Assembly (NCBI RefSeq): GCF_017921815.1 | Contig: NZ_JAGEMM010000002.1 | Coordinates: 1-64,000 of the forward strand | DNA length: 64,000 bases | Origin: Microvirga antarctica | Lineage (GTDB): Bacteria; Pseudomonadota; Alphaproteobacteria; Rhizobiales; Beijerinckiaceae | Reading direction: 5' to 3' | Shown here: positions 10,347 through 19,403 of the stretch, in pieces | Layout: every line of letters begins with the position of its first letter | How positions within the stretch are numbered: the stretch's first letter is position 1 | The notes under the pieces: model-generated | What the model saw: only the letters and a program-made list of their open reading frames with translations | Database searches by the model: none | Told to the model about the DNA's origin: nothing | Program-made: the position numbers and the translations under genes

Positions 10347-11510
10347 TCAATGATACGGGTCGGCCGCGTCGCGCAACCCATCGCCCATGAAGTTGAAGGC
10401 GAGCACCACGACCACCACCGGGATGATCGGGAAGAGCAGCCAGGGATGAAGCTGCACCGCCGCCAGATTCTGCGCCTCGTTGAGCAGGACGCCCCACGAG
10501 GTGATGGGCGGGCGCAGGCCGAGACCGAGGAATGACAGGGCGGTCTCGCCGAGGATCATCGACGGGATCGACAGGGTCGCCGACGCGATCAGGTGGCTCA
10601 TGAAGTTCGGAATGAGATGACGCGCGATCACCCGCTGTTTCGATGCGCCCATCAGTTCGGCGGCCTTCACGAAATCCTCCTCGCGCAGCGACAGCAGTTT
10701 CGAGCGCACCGCACGGGCGAGCCCCGGCCAGTCGAGAAGGCCGAGAATGATCGTGATGCCGAAGAAGACGAGGATCGGGCTCCAGTTGGCCGGCAACGCG
10801 GCCGACAAGGCGAGCCACAGGGGCAATTCCGGCAGCGAGCGCAGGATTTCGATCATGCGCTGGATCACATGATCGACCCAGCCGCCGAGATAGCCGGCAA
10901 GACCGCCGAAAAACAGACCAAGCGTGAACGACACCGCGATGCCGACGATGCCGATGGTAAGCGAAATCCGCGCGCCATAGATGATCCGCGACAGCAGATC
11001 GCGTCCGAGCCGGTCGGTGCCGAGCACGAACAAAGTGCCGTTCTCCGGCGGACAGAAGAGGTGCACGTTGCCGGGAATGAGACCCCAGAAATCATAGCCA
11101 TCGCCGCGGCAGAAGAAGCGCACCGGCTGCGGCGTCGTCTTGTCGACGGTGTAGACCCGCCGGAAGCTCTCCAGGTCGAAGGTGAACTTGTAGGGATAGA
11201 CGAAGGGCCCGACCAATCGGCCATCGTGAAAGAGGTGCACGGCCTGCGGCGGCGCATAGAGGAAATCGCCGTTGCGCTTGGTCTGGTTGTAGGGCGCGAT
11301 GACCTCGACAAAGGGAATGAGCGCATAGAAGGCGAGCAGGATGAAGGCCGCCGCGACGGCAACCCGGTGGCGGCGGAATTTCCACCACATCAGCCGCCAG
11401 GACGAGGCGCGGTAGAAGCTCTCGCTCTCCGACCCCATCGGTTCGGTCGCGCCGGGGTCGAAGGGGCGTTGATCCACATAATGCGGGGTGAGCGACACGG
11501 GCCCGTTCAT
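10347..11510 (-). CDS. ABC importer permease, OppC/YejE type
   Basis: The 387-residue integral membrane protein is the C-type permease of a peptide/oligosaccharide-class importer. A cytoplasmic N-terminus and the OppC_N segment (SWRLMWWKFRRHRVAV) are followed by one TM helix, a periplasmic insert of about 110 residues (from PYNQTKRNGDF to FVLGTDRLGRD), and then the five-helix permease core. The core carries the EAA loop ELMGASKQRVIARHLIPN that docks on the ATPase. The start at 11510 overlaps the stop of the preceding permease by 4 bp (ATGA), implying translational coupling. It is the last gene of the eight-gene operon starting at 21940. Confidence 0.93.
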   Translation of the reverse strand: MNGPVSLTPHYVDQRPFDPGATEPMGSESESFYRASSWRLMWWKFRRHRVAVAAAFILLAFYALIPFVEVIAPYNQTKRNGDFLYAPPQAVHLFHDGRLVGPFVYPYKFTFDLESFRRVYTVDKTTPQPVRFFCRGDGYDFWGLIPGNVHLFCPPENGTLFVLGTDRLGRDLLSRIIYGARISLTIGIVGIAVSFTLGLFFGGLAGYLGGWVDHVIQRMIEILRSLPELPLWLALSAALPANWSPILVFFGITIILGLLDWPGLARAVRSKLLSLREEDFVKAAELMGASKQRVIARHLIPNFMSHLIASATLSIPSMILGETALSFLGLGLRPPITSWGVLLNEAQNLAAVQLHPWLLFPIIPVVVVVLAFNFMGDGLRDAADPYH

Positions 11511-12526
11511 CGGCCGCCTCCCATCCGGATGCGCGGATCGAGCCAGGCCAGCAACAGGTCGGAGACCAGCATGCCGACGACTGTGAGGATCGCGACGAAC
11601 ATCAGGATGAAGCCTGCGAGAAATTGATCCTGCGTCTTGAGGGCGCTGAGCAGGATCGGACCGACGGTCGGCAGGGAGAGCACGAGCGAAACGAGCACGG
11701 AGCCCGATACCAGATGCGGCAGCAGGTTGCCGATATCGGAGATGAAGGGATTGAGCGACATGCGGAACGGATATTTCAGCAGCGCCTTGCGGGCGGTGAG
11801 GCCCTTGGCCTTCGCCGTCACGTAATACTGCTTGCCGAGCTCGTCGAGAAGATTGGCCCGCATGCGCCGGATCATGGCCGCCGTGCCGCCAAGCCCGATG
11901 ACGAGCGTCGGCACGATGAGATGCGTGAGAAGCGACTGGATCTTTGGCCACGTCCACGGCTGGCCCGCATACTGCGCATCATAGAGTCCGCCGATCGACA
12001 CGCCGAACCAACGGTTCATGTAATAGAGCAGGATCAACGCCAGCAGGAAGCTCGGCGTTGCCAGCCCGATATAGCCGATGAAGGTCGCGATGTAGTCGCC
12101 GAGCGAATATTGCCGGGTCGCCGAATAGATGGCGATGGGGATCGACACCAGATGGATGAAGATCACGACGGCGAAATTCACCAGTAGCGTCAGCCACAGG
12201 GCATCGCCCACCACCTCCATGACGGGGCGGTCATATTCGAACGACCAGCCCCAATCCCCCTGCAGAAGACCCGAGAACCCGTTCTGGCCGGGCATGAACC
12301 CCACCCAGACCATGTATTGCTCCCAGACGGGACGATCGAGTCCGTATTGCTTGATGAGGAACTCGGCCTTGGCCACGGATGCGGATTCGCCCTGCGCCCG
12401 CAGCTCGGCAATCTGGTTGGTGAGGAAGTCGCCGGGCGGAAGTTTGATGATGAAGAACACGAGCGCCGAGATGATCAGGAGCGTCACGCACATGGTGACG
12501 AACCGACGCAACAGGAAACGGATCAT
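11507..12526 (-). CDS. ABC importer permease, OppB/YejB type
   Basis: The 339-residue protein starts with the classic OppB N-terminal helix (MIRFLLRRFVTMCVTLLIIS) and the family segment LPPGDFLTN. It has about six TM segments and an EAA-type loop (YYVTAKAKGLTARKALLKYPFR). It would form the heterodimeric membrane channel with the downstream permease (10347-11510). Both ends overlap neighbours by 4 bp: its start with the stop of the binding-protein gene and its stop with the start of the second permease. As with the other components, the class includes both peptide and oligosaccharide importers. Confidence 0.94.
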   Translation of the reverse strand: MIRFLLRRFVTMCVTLLIISALVFFIIKLPPGDFLTNQIAELRAQGESASVAKAEFLIKQYGLDRPVWEQYMVWVGFMPGQNGFSGLLQGDWGWSFEYDRPVMEVVGDALWLTLLVNFAVVIFIHLVSIPIAIYSATRQYSLGDYIATFIGYIGLATPSFLLALILLYYMNRWFGVSIGGLYDAQYAGQPWTWPKIQSLLTHLIVPTLVIGLGGTAAMIRRMRANLLDELGKQYYVTAKAKGLTARKALLKYPFRMSLNPFISDIGNLLPHLVSGSVLVSLVLSLPTVGPILLSALKTQDQFLAGFILMFVAILTVVGMLVSDLLLAWLDPRIRMGGGR

Positions 12527-14451
12527 CGGCGAGCCTCTTTCTGCACGGCTTTATTCCAGAACATTTCGTCGATGCGGTAGATGCCGATCATGGCCGTCGG
12601 CTCGAACGAATAGAGAGCCTTCTTCGGCAACCCCTGCAGGCCATTGCGAACCACGATCGGCTGCAGCGCGCCGGCTACTGTCCCGATCGTCCATTGATTG
12701 TCCACGTGGTTCTGCAGGATCTCGGTCCAGGCCTCGGCCTGCACGGTGCGGTCGCCCGTGTTCATCCACACATTATAGATCTCGAGCAGGCGCTTGGCCG
12801 CCGGGATATCGACCGCTTCGCCATTCTTGCCCTTGGTCTCGATATACTGGCCCCATTTCGACCAGGCGTAATTGTCTTGGCGCATGGGCGCGAACTCAGT
12901 CGGCGGCATGATGGCGGTGGGGATCGCGTTGTCGAAACCCTGGCCGGCGACCATCGTCGTCAAGCCCGCGAAGACCCGGTTGCGCATGACAGTCCGATCC
13001 TGCGGCTTGACGAACAGCTTGACGCCGACCTCGCGCCAGAACTCGGTGATGAGCGTCAATCCGTCGACCACCAGGCTGCTCTCGCCATCGGTCTCGACGA
13101 TGATCTCAAGTTCGCGGCCATCCGGCAGAAGCCGGATCCCTGCCGAGTTGCGCTGGGTCAGGCCGATGGAATCGAGCAGCCGCGAGGCTTCCCCCGGATC
13201 GTAAGTTGCGTTGGTGGTGCGCAGGCCCGGCTGCGACAGCGGGCTTTCGGCCATGATGGTGTTGTTGCCCTCGATGCCGAGCCCGAACAACAGGGCGTTG
13301 TTCAGGGTCTTGCGGTCGATGCTCAGCGACAGCGCACGGCGATAGCGCACGTCCCGATTGAGCGTGCGCCACACTGGATCGGTCGCGTTGAGGTTGGGAA
13401 ACAGCGCCAGCTCCGAGCCGCGCGCATAGGGCCAGAGCAGCGTCGTGTAGCCCTGAATTTTCTCGCCCTGCTTCAGCACCGGAATATCGGCCATCGACAG
13501 GCCGCGGAAGAGCAGATCGACTTCGCCCGCATTGGCTTTCGCGGCGAACAACCCGCTCGCCGACACGTCCATGATGACCCGGTCCACATAGGGAAGCTGC
13601 TGCCCCTTGGGGTCGACCCGGTGATAATAGGGATTGCGCTCGAACACGAAGCGGGTGGCGGGCGCCCGGTTGGTCACGCGCCATGGCAGCAGCACCGGCA
13701 GATCGGGATTCGTCTGCTCCTTCATGTCATCGACACGATTGTGAAGGGCTGCCCACGATTTGAGTTTTTGAGCCTTGGCGGCCTCTTCGAGCTTCGCCTT
13801 GTCGGCGTATTTGGCATGGAAGAGCTTGAGATAGTGAGCCGGCCGGTAAATACCCGGATCGACCGCCGCCGCCAGTTGCGGCAGGAAGCGCGGATTGGGG
13901 TTGTCCCAGGTGTAGCGCACGTGACGCGCGTCGAGCACCTCGAATTTCGCAGGCTTCCCGCCTGCCATCATGAATTCCGGGACGCCGGCGGGCGACAGGT
14001 CCTTGTTGTTGACGAGGTCTTCCCAGTAATAGCGGAAATCCTCCGCCGTGAAGGGCTGGCCGTCGGACCACCGGTGGCCTTCGCGAAGCGTGAAGGTGAA
14101 GACGCGGTCGTCCACGTTGTCGACCGCTTCCAGCAGATCGGGCTTCAGCTCGAGCTGGCGGTCGTACCCGACGAGCCGGGTATACGCATAGGTGGTGATG
14201 TAACGGATGTCGCGGGCGCGCGGGACGAGCGTGATGATGTCGCCGCCGAATTGTCCTGCCTGCCCGCCGAGGGGTTCGGAGACGAGGGGCGCAAGCGGCA
14301 GGCGCTCGTTGACCGGTGGCAGTTCCTTGCGCGCGACCTTCTCGGCAAGCGACGGCGCTTCAGTGAAATCCACCGCGCCCGCAGGGCTGGCGAGCAGGCC
14401 GAGGACACACAATGCCATCAGGGCGGGAAGGCGGGTGAGGGGGGCCATCAT
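12523..14451 (-). CDS. Periplasmic substrate-binding protein of ABC importer (SBP_bac_5)
   Basis: The 642-residue protein begins with a Sec signal peptide: hydrophobic core ALMALCVLGLLA and a likely cleavage after SPAGA. It is a large family 5 solute-binding protein: FTLREGHRWSDGQPFTAEDF is the family signature, followed by RYRRALSLSIDRKTLN and a C-terminal lobe. The mature N-terminus has an ELPPVNERLP motif of a kind I associate with both YejA-like and oligosaccharide-binding members, so the ligand is open. Being in an operon with glycosyltransferases and a deacetylase, a glycan fragment or glycoconjugate is as likely as a peptide. It overlaps the ATPase gene upstream by 4 bp. Confidence 0.92.
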   Translation of the reverse strand: MMAPLTRLPALMALCVLGLLASPAGAVDFTEAPSLAEKVARKELPPVNERLPLAPLVSEPLGGQAGQFGGDIITLVPRARDIRYITTYAYTRLVGYDRQLELKPDLLEAVDNVDDRVFTFTLREGHRWSDGQPFTAEDFRYYWEDLVNNKDLSPAGVPEFMMAGGKPAKFEVLDARHVRYTWDNPNPRFLPQLAAAVDPGIYRPAHYLKLFHAKYADKAKLEEAAKAQKLKSWAALHNRVDDMKEQTNPDLPVLLPWRVTNRAPATRFVFERNPYYHRVDPKGQQLPYVDRVIMDVSASGLFAAKANAGEVDLLFRGLSMADIPVLKQGEKIQGYTTLLWPYARGSELALFPNLNATDPVWRTLNRDVRYRRALSLSIDRKTLNNALLFGLGIEGNNTIMAESPLSQPGLRTTNATYDPGEASRLLDSIGLTQRNSAGIRLLPDGRELEIIVETDGESSLVVDGLTLITEFWREVGVKLFVKPQDRTVMRNRVFAGLTTMVAGQGFDNAIPTAIMPPTEFAPMRQDNYAWSKWGQYIETKGKNGEAVDIPAAKRLLEIYNVWMNTGDRTVQAEAWTEILQNHVDNQWTIGTVAGALQPIVVRNGLQGLPKKALYSFEPTAMIGIYRIDEMFWNKAVQKEARR

Positions 14452-16313
14452 GCTGCTTCCTTCGCGGCTGCGGTTCCGAGCCTGACCTTATGGCCGGGCT
14501 CGATCTCGCTCATGTGTCCAAATTCTCCGGGGGCGAGCCGGAACGGCGCCGGCCATTGCGACGGATCGGCGAACCGGTCGGCGCGCAGCTTCTCGAAGTT
14601 CAGCGGCCGGTCGATGTCGGGGTCGGGCACGGCTGCGAGCAGCGCCTGCGTGTAGGGATGCACAGGGTTGCGGAACAGCGACGTCTTGGGCGCTTCCTCG
14701 ACGATGTAGCCCCGGCACATGACGGCGATGGTGTCGGCGATGTAATCCACCACCGCGAGATTGTGCGACACGAACAGGTAGGACAGGCCGAGCGCCGATT
14801 GCAGGTCCTTCAGGAGGTTCAGCACCTGCGCCTGGACCGAGACGTCGAGCGCCGACACCGGCTCGTCGCAGATCAGCACGCTGGGCTCGAGCGCCAGCGC
14901 GCGCGCGATGCCGATACGCTGACGCTGACCCCCGGAGAAGGAGTGCGGGTAGCGCCGCAGCACACGCTGGTCGAGACCGACCATGTCGAGGAGTTGCTTG
15001 GCGCGCGCATAGCGCTCGTCGGGCGTGCCGATATTGTGGATGCGCAGCGGTTCGGTCAGCAGCTCGTACACTGTCATGCGCGGGTTGAGCGACGAGAATG
15101 GATCCTGGAAAATGAACTGGACGTTGCGTCGATACGCGGTCAGCGCGTCGCCCTGAAGGGCGTGCACGTCCTTCGGCCCGCTGCCATCGTCGAACAGCAC
15201 ACTGCCCGCATCCGGGTTCATGGCCCGCATGATGATCTTCGACACGGTCGTTTTTCCGCAGCCGGATTCGCCCACAAGCCCGAGGGTCTTGCCGGCCGGC
15301 AGAGCGAGGTCGACGCCGTTGACCGCGTGGATGGTGCGGAGCTGCCCGGAAAACCAGCCTGAGCGGAGCGTGAAGGTCTTGGTGAGGTCCTTGGCTTGCA
15401 GAATCGGGCCGGCCGTCGCGATGCGCCGCGGCGCGCCGCCGGGCGCCAGTCCGGTGCTTTTCACTTCGCGGATGGGCGTCAGCCGCTCGCCCTCCGCCAT
15501 GGCAAAGCGCGGCACCGCGCGCATCAGCGCCTGGAGGTAGGGATGCTGCGCCTTGCGGAACAGATCGTCCCGCGTGCCGGCCTCCATCACCCGTCCGCGA
15601 TACACCACCACCACCTCGTCGGCGACATTGGCCACAACGCCCAGATCGTGGGTGATGAGGAGCACCGACATGCCGGTTTCGACCTGAAGCTCCTTGATCA
15701 ATTCGAGGATCTGCGCCTGCGTGGTCACGTCGAGAGCCGTCGTCGGCTCGTCGGCGATGAGGAGCGCCGGTCGCGTGATCAGCGCCATCGCGATCATGGC
15801 GCGCTGGCGCAAGCCGCCGGACAGCTCGAACGGATAGGTCGTGAGCGCGCGCTGCGGATCGGGAAAGCCGACACGGGCCAGCGCGTCGATCGTGTGCTGG
15901 CGGGCTGCGGCTTTGTCGCTGTCGATGTGGGTGAGATAGGATTCCGAAATCTGGTCGCCGATCGTGTGCAGGGGCGACAGCGATGTCATCGGCTCCTGGA
16001 AGATCATGGCGATGCGGCCGCCGCGCATGCCGCGCATCGCCGCACTGTCCGACCCGAGCCCCGCGATATCCACGCCCGTGTCACGGTTGGGATCGTGAAA
16101 TACGATCTGCCCGGCCGTGATGGTCGCCTGCTTCGGCAGGATCTGGAGGATCGCTTGGGCGGTGATGGACTTGCCGGAGCCGGACTCCCCCACCAGCGCG
16201 ACCGTCTTGCCGCGCGGAATGTCGAACGTCAAACCATCCACCGCCCGGAAATCTCCGGACTCGGTCACAAAATCCACCGACAACTGGCGGATCGACAGGA
16301 GTGGCTTATCCAT
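14448..16313 (-). CDS. Duplicated ABC ATPase of importer (YejF-like, two NBDs)
   Basis: This 621-residue protein has two complete nucleotide-binding domains in tandem. NBD1 shows GESGSGKS near residue 40, signature LSGGLRQR and Walker B LLIADEPTTALD. NBD2 shows GESGCGKT, signature FSGGQRQR and Walker B LICDEPVSALD. Each half ends in an oligopeptide-transporter C-terminal segment (AQHPYLQAL and NPVHPYTQALL). It powers the permease pair encoded downstream. The start ATG at 16313 lies inside the 3' end of the glycosyltransferase-deacetylase gene (8 bp overlap), tying the importer translationally to the glycan genes. Confidence 0.95.
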   Translation of the reverse strand: MDKPLLSIRQLSVDFVTESGDFRAVDGLTFDIPRGKTVALVGESGSGKSITAQAILQILPKQATITAGQIVFHDPNRDTGVDIAGLGSDSAAMRGMRGGRIAMIFQEPMTSLSPLHTIGDQISESYLTHIDSDKAAARQHTIDALARVGFPDPQRALTTYPFELSGGLRQRAMIAMALITRPALLIADEPTTALDVTTQAQILELIKELQVETGMSVLLITHDLGVVANVADEVVVVYRGRVMEAGTRDDLFRKAQHPYLQALMRAVPRFAMAEGERLTPIREVKSTGLAPGGAPRRIATAGPILQAKDLTKTFTLRSGWFSGQLRTIHAVNGVDLALPAGKTLGLVGESGCGKTTVSKIIMRAMNPDAGSVLFDDGSGPKDVHALQGDALTAYRRNVQFIFQDPFSSLNPRMTVYELLTEPLRIHNIGTPDERYARAKQLLDMVGLDQRVLRRYPHSFSGGQRQRIGIARALALEPSVLICDEPVSALDVSVQAQVLNLLKDLQSALGLSYLFVSHNLAVVDYIADTIAVMCRGYIVEEAPKTSLFRNPVHPYTQALLAAVPDPDIDRPLNFEKLRADRFADPSQWPAPFRLAPGEFGHMSEIEPGHKVRLGTAAAKEAA

Positions 16314-18276
16314 CGGCTTCTCCACGAGACGGCGCATCATAGGACGACAATGCGCAACATCTCGACGACGTTTCACGCGTTGTCACACCATAACTTTCAA
16401 GAGTCCCGAAGAGAAGGCCAGATCGGGACAGGAAAGCGAGCAATTCCTCACAGAATGCCCAGATTTTCGCATCATGCACGAGATGATGGGTGAGCAGGCC
16501 GATGGGTTCCCCCACAGCCTTGCCCGCATTCCGGCCGTCGATGGCGGAAGCCAGGGCTGCGATCAGCTCCGGCACCGGTGCCAGTGAGCGGCTTCCATGC
16601 CAGTCAATCGGATCCACATGCGTGTTGATCTGGACAAGCCCCGGCGCCGGAAAGGCGCATTCGCGGTCGCGGAACGTCGACAGACCCGCATAACCGGCCT
16701 CCGCCAGATGAGAGACGAGCGCAGGCGCGATCCGGTTCCACGGTGGAACGAACACCGGAAGGATGGCCGGGAAGGCGGATTCCAGTTTTCGCAAGCCCGC
16801 AGCGGCCTGCGCTGCCATCGTCGCCATCTCGCGATGGGCTCCGAATTCCGCTTTCTTCGCGGTCGCGGGAGCGTGGTTGTCGTGAGCCCAGCCGTGCACA
16901 AGCACCTGCACGCCTGATTCGCCCAGGAGACGCTCCGCCAGCGAGGCCTCCCATGCGGCCGGGATCACCGCCAGGGCGAGGGGGGCGTCATAGCGACGGG
17001 ACAGCTGGAGCAGGCTGTCGAGTGCCGGACTGGCCGCCACCGCGTCGTCGTCCCGCCACCAGAAGGCGGGCTCATAGCCTGTCCCCCGCGCTCTCGCGAT
17101 GGCCTCGCTCAGGATGGACCAGTTGATCGGCGACGGATGGCTGGCGGGCGCGCCAAGCCTCCGCGCGATCGTCACGCTGCGGGCGGCGCCGTCGAGCGCG
17201 ATTGTCGCTGCGGGCGGAAGCGGGGAGGCCAGGGCAACCTTCACGGCCTGCGCGAGGGAAGGCCCGCCAAGCGCGCTCTCGGGGAGGAGGTGTGCGAGGC
17301 CAGCCGCCTGAAGGCGCTCTGCCCGCAGGCGCTGCTCCGTCTCGCGACCGCCCTCGAACGGCACCAGAACCGAGCGGACGCCGGTGCGCAGCAGATCGAT
17401 GCTCGTGTTGTAGCCCGCCTGGCTGACAGACACCTCCGCACCCGCCAGCAGACCGCGAAAGTCGGGCCTCGCACGATCGACCGTCACATGGGCAGGAGCC
17501 GCCTGCCGCAGGGCCAGAAAATCGGCCTCGGTCACGGCGCGGCCAACAAGGACGTGCCAGGGGTGATCCGGGACGATGCTCGCGGCCGAGAGGGCCGCCC
17601 TGAAGAGCGGCAATCCGGCCGGGCTGGAGCCGCCCGAGACGACAATGCCATTTCGCTCGACGACCGGCACAGGCGCCACGTCCTCATCCACGTAGCCCGT
17701 CTCGTGGATCAGCGCCCGCACCCGGTCGCCCACGGGCCAGGAAAGGTCAAGGGTTGAAAGCGCCGGATCGCCGTGCACGAGAATGCCGTCATAGAAATCA
17801 TCGAGCCGCGTCTCGGCTTCGGCGACGCGGCCGGGTTTGGCGGGCGCCACCAGGATGTCGCGCACCGATGATAGAACGAGCGGGCGTGGATCGAGCGCCC
17901 GGGTCGCGCGCAGCAGGGCGAGGAATTCGTCGGCGAGACCGCGTCGGCCGAGGGGAAACAGTTCGGTGATGAGAATGGCGGGGGCGATTTCGATCACCGT
18001 CTCCCGCAACAACGCCCGCCGGGCGTGAAGGAGCGCAACCGTGACAGGCGCGCCGCGCTCGTCGAGCAGCTCCGAAAAACGCGCCTCGCGGACCTGAACG
18101 GGCGGCAGCTGGATGAACGTTACGCCCGGGGGCGGGGCTGTCGGCATTGGCATCCCGCCGGAGACGAGGGTCGTCTCATAGCCGGACGCCGCGAAGGCGC
18201 CGGCCAGCGCGCGGGCGCGGGTGAGGTGGCCTGCTCCCAGCAGATGGGTCACGACGATGAGAACGCGCCCACTCAT
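16306..18276 (-). CDS. Glycosyltransferase-polysaccharide deacetylase fusion
   Basis: The 656-residue protein has two parts. Residues 1 to about 375 form a GT-B/family 28-like glycosyltransferase: the N-terminal LLGAGHLTRARALA loop and a C-terminal donor-site stretch (SVSQAGYNTSIDLL, then VPFEGGRETEQRLRA), as in MurG/MGT enzymes. The remainder resembles a NodB-type polysaccharide deacetylase, with an acidic WRDDDAV near residue 406 and HGWAHDNHAP near 458 that could supply metal and catalytic residues. Having both activities in one chain suggests sugar addition followed by de-N-acetylation. The start overlaps the upstream glycosyltransferase by 4 bp and the end overlaps the importer ATPase by 8 bp. 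Which glycan is made is unknown. Confidence 0.82.
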   Translation of the reverse strand: MSGRVLIVVTHLLGAGHLTRARALAGAFAASGYETTLVSGGMPMPTAPPPGVTFIQLPPVQVREARFSELLDERGAPVTVALLHARRALLRETVIEIAPAILITELFPLGRRGLADEFLALLRATRALDPRPLVLSSVRDILVAPAKPGRVAEAETRLDDFYDGILVHGDPALSTLDLSWPVGDRVRALIHETGYVDEDVAPVPVVERNGIVVSGGSSPAGLPLFRAALSAASIVPDHPWHVLVGRAVTEADFLALRQAAPAHVTVDRARPDFRGLLAGAEVSVSQAGYNTSIDLLRTGVRSVLVPFEGGRETEQRLRAERLQAAGLAHLLPESALGGPSLAQAVKVALASPLPPAATIALDGAARSVTIARRLGAPASHPSPINWSILSEAIARARGTGYEPAFWWRDDDAVAASPALDSLLQLSRRYDAPLALAVIPAAWEASLAERLLGESGVQVLVHGWAHDNHAPATAKKAEFGAHREMATMAAQAAAGLRKLESAFPAILPVFVPPWNRIAPALVSHLAEAGYAGLSTFRDRECAFPAPGLVQINTHVDPIDWHGSRSLAPVPELIAALASAIDGRNAGKAVGEPIGLLTHHLVHDAKIWAFCEELLAFLSRSGLLFGTLESYGVTTRETSSRCCALSSYDAPSRGEADG

Positions 18277-19403
18277 GCGGCGCTTTTCCCGAGCAGGGGA
18301 CACAGGCTCTCGCGCAGACGGATCGCAGCGTGGGCCAGCGTTCGCTCGCTTTCGACGAAGAGGCGGGCGGCCCCGCCCATGGACCGGCGTCGGGTCGGGT
18401 CCGCCATCAGTCCGCCGAGCGCGTCGGCGAAGGCCTGAGCATCGCCCGGCGCCGTCAGGCAGCCGGTCCGGCCATCCTGCATGACGGCCGCCACGCCGCC
18501 GAAATCGCCCGCCACCACTGGGATCCCGGCGCTCTGCGCCTCCAGCAGCACCATGCCGTACGCCTCGTTGACGGCGGGCCAGACGAACAGATCCGCGTTG
18601 CCGTAGAACGCGCGCAACGACCCTCCCTCGCGCGTCCCGTGAAAGCGGACGCGCGGGCCCAACGGGGCGAAGAGCGCTTCGATCTCAGGGCGCGCTTCGC
18701 CGTCGCCCACCACCTCGAGGGTCCAGGAAACATCTTCGATCCGGGCCAGGGCGGCGGCGAGGATGCGATAGGATGCGGCCTTGTCGCCAGGGCGCATCAT
18801 CGCGACCGTGAGCAGGCGCAAAGGTTCGTCCGGCGCTGCGGTGCGAGAGATGGGGGCGTCCCGGTCGGAGAGGTCGAGGAACGGCGGCAGGTCGACGATC
18901 CGTTGCCCGGCCGGCCGGTCCCGGGCGAGCGCGTCGCGGTCATTGGCCGTCATGGAAAAGATCACATCGGCCCGGTCCAGCGCCAGCACGGCGCCCCGGT
19001 GGCCGAGCGCCCAGGGTCCTGTCGCCCGCTTGCCAGCGCGGGAGCCCTCAGCGATCACGTAGGGGATGCCGAGGGCATCGGCCACGGGCGGACCGATCCA
19101 GTCCGGAGCCTTGTAATAGACGTGATAGGTGAACCAGAGCACGGGCCGACATTCGGGCGCGAGCCGGCGATAAGAGGTAACGAGCCGATCCGCTTCCCGC
19201 AGGCAAGCATCGCGAATTTGCCCCTGCGCGGCCGGGTCGCCCCGTCCGTCACGGGTGCGCAGATCGCTCGCGCGGTCAGGCGAAAATCCAGCCGCCTGCA
19301 GGGCTTTCAGCAGTAGCCGCGCCATGGTGCGGTCGCCCGACGGGGAGGGATGGTCCGGGCTTTTCAAGGGCGCATAGAACGCGACGGGGCCCAGGTCCGT
19401 CAC
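18273..19403 (-). CDS. Glycosyltransferase, GT4-like
   Basis: I place the start at a GTG (19403), giving 376 residues (VTDLGPVAFYAPLKSP). It overlaps the upstream stop by 4 bp as GTGA, the same coupling seen throughout the operon. The frame is open further upstream, but that sequence lies within the neighbouring gene. The C-terminal half has GT4 features: TVAMMRPGDKAASYRIL, LEVVGDGEARPEIEAL, a nucleotide-sugar-site EAYGMVLLEAQSAGIPVVA and HGTREGG. The N-terminal half has SPSGDRTMARLLLKAL, where a GT4 acceptor-binding loop usually sits. The sugar transferred cannot be told. Confidence 0.85.
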   Translation of the reverse strand: MTDLGPVAFYAPLKSPDHPSPSGDRTMARLLLKALQAAGFSPDRASDLRTRDGRGDPAAQGQIRDACLREADRLVTSYRRLAPECRPVLWFTYHVYYKAPDWIGPPVADALGIPYVIAEGSRAGKRATGPWALGHRGAVLALDRADVIFSMTANDRDALARDRPAGQRIVDLPPFLDLSDRDAPISRTAAPDEPLRLLTVAMMRPGDKAASYRILAAALARIEDVSWTLEVVGDGEARPEIEALFAPLGPRVRFHGTREGGSLRAFYGNADLFVWPAVNEAYGMVLLEAQSAGIPVVAGDFGGVAAVMQDGRTGCLTAPGDAQAFADALGGLMADPTRRRSMGGAARLFVESERTLAHAAIRLRESLCPLLGKSAA

